Below, piece by piece: positions 57,778-64,000 of a DNA stretch of 64,000 nucleotides. Where the stretch lies: positions 1,612,001 through 1,676,000 of the forward strand of contig JACJYN010000003.1 of the NCBI GenBank assembly GCA_020636095.1, given 5' to 3'. The stretch comes from Lewinellaceae bacterium. Its GTDB lineage: Bacteria; Bacteroidota; Bacteroidia; Chitinophagales; Saprospiraceae. Below the pieces are notes generated by a model that saw only the letters and a program-made list of their open reading frames with translations, was not told where the DNA came from and ran no database searches. A program made the translations under genes and the position numbers. Positions within the stretch are counted from its first letter, which is position 1, and every line of letters begins with the position of its first letter.

Positions 57778-60700
57778 CTACACCCTGCAAAAATCCTCCC
57801 GCAGCACTTCCTCCAACATCTGAAGGAAAAAATCTGCATTACGCTGGTCAAAACACATCGGCGGTTTGATTTTCAAGACATTGTGGTGGGGCCCGTCAAT
57901 ACTCATCAGCACGCCTTTTTCGCGCATCCGATTGGCCAGATAGCTGGCCTGAGCAGCGGCCGGCTCCAGGCCTTCCGGGTTGGTTACCAACTCGAAGCCC
58001 AGGAACAGGCCATGGCCCCGCACGTCGCCGATCAGCGGGTATTGCTGCTTTAGGGTACGCAGGCCTTCCAGCAGATAATTACCGGCCTGCCGGGCGTGCT
58101 CCTGCAGGCCTTCGTCCTCTATCACCCGCAGTACCTCCCGGCCGATGGCGCAGGATACGGGATTGCCCCCAAAGGTGTTGAAATACTCCATCCCATTGGC
58201 AAACGCTTCGGCGATCTCCGGCCGGCAGGCTACTGCCCCCAGTGGATGTCCGTTTCCAATGGGCTTACCCATCACCACGATATCGGGTACGACGCCCTGC
58301 AGCTCGAAGCCCCAGAAGGCCTCGCCTACCCGCCCGAAGCCCACCTGCACCTCATCGGCAATGCAGACGCCGCCGGCTTCGCGCACGTAGCGGTAGGCGT
58401 CTTTCAAATAACCATTGGGCGGCACGACCTGCCCCCCACAGCTGAGGATGCTTTCGGCGATGAAGCCGGCGATGCCCCGCCCTTGCTGCTGTACTTTCCC
58501 AATAGATTTTTGCACATACGCAGCATAAGCCGGGCCGGAGTCTACTCCCCGGTGCAGCCCCCGGTAGGGATCGGGAATGGGGGCGGCGTGGACCCAATCC
58601 GGCGCTCCACGCCCCCCCTTGCCGTCGAATTTGTAGGAACTGATGTCCACACAGGCGTTGGTATGGCCGTGATAGCCCACTTCCAACACCACCATGTCGC
58701 GCTGGGAGGTGTAAGCCCGGGCCAGTCGTAGCGCCAACTCATTGGCCTCGCTGCCTGAGTTGACGAAGTGCACCACGCTCAGTTCCGGTGGCAGCTTGGC
58801 CAGCAGTTCCTCGGCAAAACGGACGATATGGGTGTGCAGGTAACGGGTATTGGTGTTCAGCAGCCCCATCTGCTGCTGCGCGGCGCGCACCACCCGGGGG
58901 TGCTGGTGGCCGACGTGGGGTACGTTATTGACCGTATCCAGGTACCGCCTCCCGCTGACGTCGTATAGGTATTGTTGGAACCCCCGGACGATATGCAGTG
59001 GGCGGTGGTAGGAAAGGCTGAGGCTGCGCCCCAGGTGGCTGCGTCTTTTTTGGAGTAATTCCTCCTGTCCCGCTTCTTCCCGCTCCGGGTGGGTGGCGCC
59101 CTCCGGCAACCCTGCCAGCGGCTCCGGGTTGGGGCAGATGCTTTTCCAGATGGGCCACTGCTCCGGGAAGCCCACTCCCGGGAAGTCTCCTTCGTTTCCG
59201 AGGGTATCCAGCATCACCTGGAAATGCAGGTGGGGGGGCCAGGCGCCGTTTTCTTCTACTTCGCCGAATGCGGCGATCGGCTGTCCACGGTCCACCGGCA
59301 TTCCCACTTTCAGGCCTTCCAGGCACGCCCGGTTGAGGTGGCCGTAGAGGGTGTAAAAACGCGGGCCATCCTCGGGATCGTGTTCCAGAATGATGGCAGG
59401 GCCGTAGTCGCGCTCCTGAGCGTTGTCGGCAAAACTATGGACTTTACCTTCAAAGGGGGCGAACACCGGCGTGCCGGCCGGGCCCCAGATGTCCAGCCCC
59501 AGGTGTACACTGCGCCAGTGGGGCCCGTCGTTGCCCATTTGAAGGTAGGCGTCGGTGGTGTAAAAGGGGCGTACTTCACCGTACCCGCCGGCGCCGGCGG
59601 GTACCCCGTCGTCTTCCATCAGCCTTTCGATGTGGCGCATGAAGCGGCCTTGCTCATTGAAATGATGGTTATTGCCCAGCTCGGGGCTGCCTACGCCCAG
59701 GTCCATCACCCGCCATTGGCCGGGCTCGAGCTTCAGGGCAGTGAGGGGGGCAAAATCCTGGCGGCGGGCCCATTCCAGGAAGGCTGCCGCCTGGGGGCAG
59801 GGCTCCCATCCGCAGGCGTGGCGGAAGGTGTAGTGGGCGAGAGCGGGTGGAATGCCTCTCAGTTTCTCAAGCAGCGCCCAGCCTGGGCGCTCGCTGATGA
59901 GCAGGTATTCATTATCCGGCTCTTGCCGTTTGTTGATGGCCGAGTTGGTCACGCTGATCAGTAAGCGGGCGCCGATCAGGGGGAATAGAGCCGCTATTTC
60001 TTCCTCCTGCAGAGGGAAAACAGCGTGAAAGCCACGGATAACGGGTATGGCTGCCGCCAGCGGATCGGGCTTGTCCATCAGAGCGTAGGCCAGGGCGATG
60101 GCCAAGTCGTTGACGGTTTGGGTGTAAAGCGTGTCTCCGAAGTCGATAAAGCCGGTTACTTCGTGGCTCCAGGTAGCGGGATGGCCTTCCCGTTTTTCGG
60201 AGACGAGTACGTTATAATCATTGGGGTCGTTGTAGTTGACGCTCTTGCGCAGGCCGGATAGGCGGGGTTGTGCCTCCCGTTCGAATAGTCCGAGAAAATG
60301 ATGGAACAATGCTGCCTGTCTGCCTTCGAACAAGTGTTCGTATTCCCTTACCCAGGGCAGCTGGCTGGGATCCCAGTGGAAGTACCGGCCTGCTGCCGAG
60401 TGATGAAAGCCTTCCAGCGCCCGGCAAAGTTGTCCGCAGGCGCGGCCCAGGCTTTCCAGCAGGGCAGGGGAGTGAGGGCTGGCTTTGGCGAATACCTCGC
60501 CGGGCGCCCAGGCCAGCAGGCGGAGGAAGCGCTCCTGGCCTTGTTCGTCCTGTAGAGGAGTAACCAGGCGTCCTTTGGCATCCGCTATGGGCAGCGGGAG
60601 TTGTAGCGGCAGCTCCGCTTCTTCAAGGCGCCTGAGCACCGCCGCCTGCATCTCCAGCAGCCCTTTATCAGCCCCGGGCCGGGAGAGTTTGAGGGTGTAG

Positions 60701-60849
60701 GAAGGGCCATCGACGGTATCCAGGCGGAAGTTGAAATCGGTTTCCCCGGGCAGGGGGGTGGCTTTGCCTTCGATATGGTAGTGTTGCCGGGCCAGCGCTT
60801 CGGCATGGCCTTCGGAAATAGAAAGATCGGTGTAGGAGGATGAGGGCAT
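57778..60849 (-). CDS. Kinase-M23 peptidase-aminotransferase III fusion
   Basis: A 1023-residue cytoplasmic fusion. About 1-340: aminoglycoside-phosphotransferase-type kinase (NYNDPNDYNVLV catalytic loop, VTGFIDFGDTLYTQTVNDLA metal loop). About 430-570: LytM/M23 domain with zinc ligands in HLGLDIWG near 448 and HLHFQV near 540. About 620-1020: class III PLP aminotransferase (VNSGSEANELALRLARAY, ADEVQVGFGRVG, and the PLP lysine in VMGKPIGNGHPLG near 860). Human hydroxylysine kinase and 5-phosphohydroxylysine phospho-lyase (or ethanolamine-phosphate lyase) match the two outer domains, so phosphorylation followed by phospho-elimination is likely. The role of the M23 part, which has no export signal, is unclear. 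Confidence 0.88.
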   Translation of the reverse strand: MPSSSYTDLSISEGHAEALARQHYHIEGKATPLPGETDFNFRLDTVDGPSYTLKLSRPGADKGLLEMQAAVLRRLEEAELPLQLPLPIADAKGRLVTPLQDEQGQERFLRLLAWAPGEVFAKASPHSPALLESLGRACGQLCRALEGFHHSAAGRYFHWDPSQLPWVREYEHLFEGRQAALFHHFLGLFEREAQPRLSGLRKSVNYNDPNDYNVLVSEKREGHPATWSHEVTGFIDFGDTLYTQTVNDLAIALAYALMDKPDPLAAAIPVIRGFHAVFPLQEEEIAALFPLIGARLLISVTNSAINKRQEPDNEYLLISERPGWALLEKLRGIPPALAHYTFRHACGWEPCPQAAAFLEWARRQDFAPLTALKLEPGQWRVMDLGVGSPELGNNHHFNEQGRFMRHIERLMEDDGVPAGAGGYGEVRPFYTTDAYLQMGNDGPHWRSVHLGLDIWGPAGTPVFAPFEGKVHSFADNAQERDYGPAIILEHDPEDGPRFYTLYGHLNRACLEGLKVGMPVDRGQPIAAFGEVEENGAWPPHLHFQVMLDTLGNEGDFPGVGFPEQWPIWKSICPNPEPLAGLPEGATHPEREEAGQEELLQKRRSHLGRSLSLSYHRPLHIVRGFQQYLYDVSGRRYLDTVNNVPHVGHQHPRVVRAAQQQMGLLNTNTRYLHTHIVRFAEELLAKLPPELSVVHFVNSGSEANELALRLARAYTSQRDMVVLEVGYHGHTNACVDISSYKFDGKGGRGAPDWVHAAPIPDPYRGLHRGVDSGPAYAAYVQKSIGKVQQQGRGIAGFIAESILSCGGQVVPPNGYLKDAYRYVREAGGVCIADEVQVGFGRVGEAFWGFELQGVVPDIVVMGKPIGNGHPLGAVACRPEIAEAFANGMEYFNTFGGNPVSCAIGREVLRVIEDEGLQEHARQAGNYLLEGLRTLKQQYPLIGDVRGHGLFLGFELVTNPEGLEPAAAQASYLANRMREKGVLMSIDGPHHNVLKIKPPMCFDQRNADFFLQMLEEVLREDFCRV

Positions 60850-60894
60850 GGTCGTTCTTGCTTTTTCTTTAGGAAATGGATTTTCGCAAAAGTA

Positions 60895-61156
60895 CGGGAC
60901 AGTTCGCAATTCACTGTTCGCCGTTCGCAAGTTCCTGAAAATCAAGGCGAACGTTTTTCAGAAGGCCCGTATTGGACAAAAGTCGGACACGAGCGAAGCG
61001 ACTGACGCCTGCCTACCCGCCAGGCAAGCCTTGGCGGCCTGGCAGGCAGGGAGTAAGGCGGAAGTCGGAAGTCGGAAGTCGGAAGTCGGAAGTTGGAATG
61101 GTACCGAGACTCCCTCAACACCCATACACTGCTCCCCGATACACTGCTCACTGCTC
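60895..61156. repeat. Mixed repeat cluster: GTTCGC words, CAGGCAGG hairpin, CGGAAGT heptamers, CACTGCTCACTG words
   Basis: GTTCGCAATTCACTGTTCGC and TGAAAATCAAGGCGAACG, then a CCTGCCT...AGGCAGG hairpin (61008-61052), then five CGGAAGT heptamers at about 61062-61096, then CACTGCTC/CACTACTCACC words up to the TRIC stop. No gene. Confidence 0.8.
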
Positions 61157-61157
61157 A

Positions 61158-61772
61158 CTACTCACTACTCACCGCCAACCCCGGTAGCCCCCAGTGCCGC
61201 TTCACCGCCAGGATGCGCAAAACGATGATAAACGAAACAGTAAGAAAAACATTGACATGATATTCCGCACCGGCTGCCCGCAGGGCCAGGAACAATACTC
61301 CGCCGGCGATGCAGGCCGTCGCGTAAATCTCCTTGCGGAAGATGAGCGGCACCTCATTGCAGAGCGTATCGCGCAGCACACCGCCGAAGACCGCCGAGAC
61401 GGTGCCCATCATTACGGCAATCACCGGAGAGAGCCCCAGCGCCAGTGTTTTGTTGAGCCCCAGAATGGTGAACAGGCCAATGCCGATGGTGTCGAAGAGG
61501 AACATAGTGCGCCGCAGGCGCAGGATGTAACGATGAAAGAGGTAAGTGGCCAAAATACCCCCGCTTACCACCAAGAGGTAGTTGAGGTCTTTCATCCAGC
61601 CGACAGGCGTAGCGCCCAGCAAAATATCCCGGACGGTTCCTCCTCCCAGGGCCGTCAGAAAAGCGATCACGAAACCGCCGAACAGGTCGAGCTTCTTCTG
61701 GGAGGCCGTCAGCAGGCCGCTGATGGCGAAAACGAAGGTGCCCGCCAGATCGAGGGCGTAAATCAGGTCCAT
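61158..61772 (-). CDS. Trimeric intracellular cation (TRIC)-type channel, UPF0126
   Basis: A 204-residue membrane protein from ATG 61772 with seven helices arranged as two three-helix repeats plus one. Repeat signatures: DLAGTFVFAISGLLTA, FLTALGGGTVRDILLGATPV and, in the second half, DTIGIGLFTILGLNKTLALG, MMGTVSAVFGGVLRDTLCNE, VPLIFRKEIYA. These glycine-lined motifs define the prokaryotic TRIC family, homotrimeric channels for monovalent cations in the inner membrane. It is followed upstream by the CxxCH lipoprotein gene (10 bp), probably one operon. Confidence 0.92.
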   Translation of the reverse strand: MDLIYALDLAGTFVFAISGLLTASQKKLDLFGGFVIAFLTALGGGTVRDILLGATPVGWMKDLNYLLVVSGGILATYLFHRYILRLRRTMFLFDTIGIGLFTILGLNKTLALGLSPVIAVMMGTVSAVFGGVLRDTLCNEVPLIFRKEIYATACIAGGVLFLALRAAGAEYHVNVFLTVSFIIVLRILAVKRHWGLPGLAVSSE

Positions 61773-61781
61773 AGAAGTCAA

Positions 61782-62231
61782 TTATTCATCCGCATCCAGC
61801 TTGATGTGCGCCGGGTGGCATTTCTTACACTGGGCCTCTTCAAAGAAGGTGGTAAATGGCCGCTTGATAGGCTCCTGAGTCATGGCGCTGTGTTTGATCA
61901 ATTTACCCAGCAGTTCATTGGTTATATCCATGTCCAGCAGTATGGTATCTCTGGATCGGGGATAACTGACGAGAATAACCGGCGCCGACCCTACTTTGTC
62001 ATCACTTTGACGTTTCACCATCTTCCATTCATTTTTTGCGGTTCGAACCAGCTTTTGATCCTGGTAAGGCACCCAGCCAATGGTTATAGAAATCTCGGGA
62101 TGGAAGGATGTAATTTCCGAAGGTTGCATCGTTCTTCCGTTCATAGTGGTGGAGGTCAACTCCTTGGTCTCACCACAATTAACAACTACAAATGCGATCA
62201 GCAGGAAAAAAAAGGCGAATCTCCAGGTCAT
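61782..62231 (-). CDS. Lipoprotein with single C-terminal CxxCH motif
   Basis: A 149-residue lipoprotein from ATG 62231: MTWRFAFFFLLIAFVVVNCG (lipobox cysteine 19). The middle part is beta-rich (ISITIGWVPYQDQKLVRTAK, APVILVSYPRSRDTILLDMD), and the last 20 residues contain FEEAQCKKCHPAHIKL, a CxxCH haem c attachment motif with possible second-ligand histidines. This suggests a small cytochrome c-like lipoprotein, although most of it does not look like a cytochrome fold. No named family. It lies just upstream of the TRIC channel. Confidence 0.75.
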   Translation of the reverse strand: MTWRFAFFFLLIAFVVVNCGETKELTSTTMNGRTMQPSEITSFHPEISITIGWVPYQDQKLVRTAKNEWKMVKRQSDDKVGSAPVILVSYPRSRDTILLDMDITNELLGKLIKHSAMTQEPIKRPFTTFFEEAQCKKCHPAHIKLDADE

Positions 62232-62400
62232 GGCGGTAGTTTTAATGATTAATGACTTTTGTAGTTTGTTTGGAAATTGCGACAGCGAACATTTGTGTAA
62301 AGCTAGGTAATTGATGCTTAAACGGGTTATCATCGAGCTATTAAAATGTAGATAGCGGAAGAATTAATTATATTTATAACGATTATAAATATAATGATTA

Positions 62401-62421
62401 CAAAAGTAATCATTACTTTTG
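62401..62421. promoter_or_regulatory. Perfect palindrome with overlapping divergent -7 elements
   Basis: CAAAAGTAATCATTACTTTTG: 10-bp arms around one C. Each half ends in TACTTTTG, a TANNTTTG -7 element, facing left for the lipoprotein operon and right for the TonB receptor. This suits an operator. The rest of 62232-62573 holds only AT-rich DNA and a short poly-C/A stretch. Confidence 0.45.
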
Positions 62422-62573
62422 TAACGGCCCCGTACCTTCCTTTTCTGTTCTTCTCGGATACCCCGCCCCCCGCTGCCAAAAAAAACGTTAAGCATTCCCT
62501 CGGGAAAATTATTAATTCTAACTTGCGTTTCCTTTCGGAAAGCAGCAAAGAAAGCATATTACTAAGCACTATC

Positions 62574-64000
62574 ATGAAGCACATATACACGACGGCCCTT
62601 TTGCTGATCAGCACCTGCCTTACCCTGTTTGCTCAGGAGAGCCCGCTCGCCGGCATTACCGGTTTGGTGACCGACGCCGTGAGCGGACAGCCGGTTGACC
62701 TGGTGACGGTCTACATAGAAGGCACCAGCCGGGCGGTAGAGACCAGCACCAACGGCCGTTACAGCATCACCGTACCGGCCGACAAGGACTTTACCCTCAT
62801 CTTTTCCCGTCTGGGGTATCAGAAAGCTCAGGCTAAGATCAGCTCCATGCCGGCGCGAAGCACCCGGCAGGTAGATGTGGCCCTGGCGCCTGCCAACTCG
62901 GAGATCGAGGTCATCGTGCGGGAAAGTAAGATACAGGACGCCGGCATCATCCGGGAAGATGTGCAACAGCTGAAACTGCTGCCTACCACCACCGGCAACC
63001 TGGAGAGCCTGCTGCCGCATATCGCACTCGGCACCAGCAGCGGTACGGGCGGTGAACTGAGCTCCCAATATAATGTGCGGGGCGGCAATTACGACGAAAA
63101 CCTGGTTTATGTCAACGACTTCGAGATCTACCGCCCGCAGCTCATTCGCGCCGGCCAACAGGAGGGCCTGACCTTCCCCAATGTAGACCTCATCCGCGAC
63201 CTTTCCTTTTCTTCCGGTGGTTTTGAAGCGAAATACGGCGATAAAATGTCGTCGGTGCTCGATATCCGCTACAAGCGGCCGGACAGCCTGCGGGCTTCGG
63301 TTGGGATGAGCTTCCTCGGCGGTTCGGCCCATGTGGAGGGCAGCTTCAATGCCGATAAGAGCGGTTACCGCAAATTGCGGTACCTGGCCGGCGCCCGCTA
63401 CAAGACCACCCGATACCTGCTGGGCACGCTGGATGTGCAGGGCGAGTACGTGCCCAATTTTGCAGACATTCAGGCCTATGTCACTTATGACCTTAGCCGC
63501 GACTGGCAACTGGGGCTGATGGGCAACTACAACAGCAGCGTCTACCGCTTCCGCCCCACGGAGCGCAGTACTGCCCTGGGGCTGATCAATTTTGCCCTGG
63601 AGCTTTTTAGCGTTTTCGATGGCCAGGAGGTCGACGATTTCACCACCGCTATGGGGGGGCTGTCGCTTACCTACCTGCCGGACCGCCAACGCAATCCGCT
63701 CTTCCTTAAGTTTCTGGCTTCCACCTTCCGCAGTGACGAAAACGAGCGTATCGACATCATCGGCAATTATAGCCTGCGGCAGATCGAGACCGGACTGGGG
63801 AGCGAGGATTTTGGCGAGGTATTGGCCGAACTGGGCACCGGCACCCAACATCAGTCCTCCCGCAATTTTCTGGACCTGCAGATTACCAATTTCCAGCATA
63901 AAGGAGGCATAGAATTCCAGATCGACCACGATGACGATGAAGTGACCAGCAGCCACTTTCTCCACTGGAGCGCCAAAGTGCAAAATGAACGCATCGATGA
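62574..64000 (+). CDS. TonB-dependent receptor, 3' end beyond window
   Basis: ATG 62574 begins signal peptide MKHIYTTALLLISTCLTLFA, then a carboxypeptidase-regulatory domain about 22-110 (ITGLVTDAVSGQPVDLVTVY, GRYSITVPADKDFTLIFSRL). A plug domain follows at about 115-220 (NLESLLPHIALGTSSGTGGE, YNVRGGNYDENLVYVNDFEI, DLSFSSGGFEAKYGDKMSSV), then the first barrel strands (ASVGMSFLGGSAHVEGSF). It is open to the window end (475 codons). The family imports ligands across the outer membrane with TonB energy; the ligand is unknown. A minus-strand frame over the same DNA is only a shadow. Confidence 0.93.
   Translation, partial: MKHIYTTALLLISTCLTLFAQESPLAGITGLVTDAVSGQPVDLVTVYIEGTSRAVETSTNGRYSITVPADKDFTLIFSRLGYQKAQAKISSMPARSTRQVDVALAPANSEIEVIVRESKIQDAGIIREDVQQLKLLPTTTGNLESLLPHIALGTSSGTGGELSSQYNVRGGNYDENLVYVNDFEIYRPQLIRAGQQEGLTFPNVDLIRDLSFSSGGFEAKYGDKMSSVLDIRYKRPDSLRASVGMSFLGGSAHVEGSFNADKSGYRKLRYLAGARYKTTRYLLGTLDVQGEYVPNFADIQAYVTYDLSRDWQLGLMGNYNSSVYRFRPTERSTALGLINFALELFSVFDGQEVDDFTTAMGGLSLTYLPDRQRNPLFLKFLASTFRSDENERIDIIGNYSLRQIETGLGSEDFGEVLAELGTGTQHQSSRNFLDLQITNFQHKGGIEFQIDHDDDEVTSSHFLHWSAKVQNERID

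Noticed and set aside
57778..60849. The kinase-M23-aminotransferase fusion as an ergothioneine EgtE partner
   Set aside because: EgtE is a different PLP fold-type C-S lyase; the class III aminotransferase with an attached kinase fits phospho-lyases instead.
61194..62252. 352-codon plus-strand frame
   Set aside because: Antisense to the TRIC channel and CxxCH lipoprotein, both well supported; composition is polar and featureless.
62562..63983. 473-codon minus-strand frame
   Set aside because: Shadow of the TonB-dependent receptor, which has a signal peptide, regulatory domain and plug motifs on the plus strand.

Overview
The window comes from a Bacteroidota genome, most like the Saprospiria (Saprospira/Lewinella/Haliscomenobacter type). 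The evidence is protein content: a type IX secretion (T9SS) type A C-terminal domain, a CHU_C/gliding-type (type B) C-terminal domain, carboxypeptidase-regulatory TonB receptors, a Reg_prop/Y_Y_Y sensor, and Bacteroidota-type promoters (TTTG, about 20 nt, TANNTTTG) instead of Shine-Dalgarno sites. G+C is moderately high, except for a visibly AT-richer stretch at about 30.5-36.6 kb.

Layout. 0-13.9 kb: sensor protein (cut by the left edge), Ppx/GppA phosphatase, outer-membrane proteins, MBL-fold hydrolase, dCTP deaminase, M1 peptidase, a CHU_C secreted protein and ribulose-phosphate epimerase. 13.9-14.9 kb: a gene-free gap with three intrinsic terminators. 14.9-30.5 kb: GHL10 glycosidase, alpha/beta hydrolase, the egtB-egtD ergothioneine pair, a DinB protein, a Crp-type regulator, a CFA-like methyltransferase, a T9SS cargo protein, a very dense GAAC-word repeat array and a SMUG-like uracil-DNA glycosylase. 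30.5-36.6 kb: a decayed island with a toxin/immunity-like pair carrying an in-frame stop, a PIN fragment, a group II intron fragment, an internally deleted SDR, and an hxlR gene split by a 2.4-kb insertion sequence with an 8-bp target duplication. 36.6-46.4 kb: TonB receptor, vapBC, pdxH, esterase, Rieske-FAD oxidoreductase with a TetR regulator. 46.6-49.5 kb: a tight thioredoxin-ApbE-DUF4266-DUF3570 operon, the best candidate for an incompletely described system (extracytoplasmic flavin/redox modification linked to an outer-membrane barrel). 49.5-64 kb: M24 peptidase, quinone oxidoreductase, a truncated molybdoenzyme, an Fpg/Nei glycosylase, S41 peptidase, a solitary TnpB with a recognisable right end, a kinase-M23-aminotransferase fusion, a TRIC channel, a CxxCH lipoprotein and a TonB receptor cut by the right edge.

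The intergenic DNA is unusually rich in small repeats. At least three families of about 150-200-bp imperfect palindromes with matched ends are present. Some sit exactly between genes and supply their stop codons. There is also a miniature element sharing end motifs with the insertion sequence, a 360-bp element with 24-bp terminal inverted repeats, GTTCGC/GAAC-word arrays, CACTGATACACTG-word arrays and CCTGCCTG/CAGGCAGG hairpins. No tRNA, rRNA or CRISPR array was seen. Family names are from motif recognition by eye; no database search was run.
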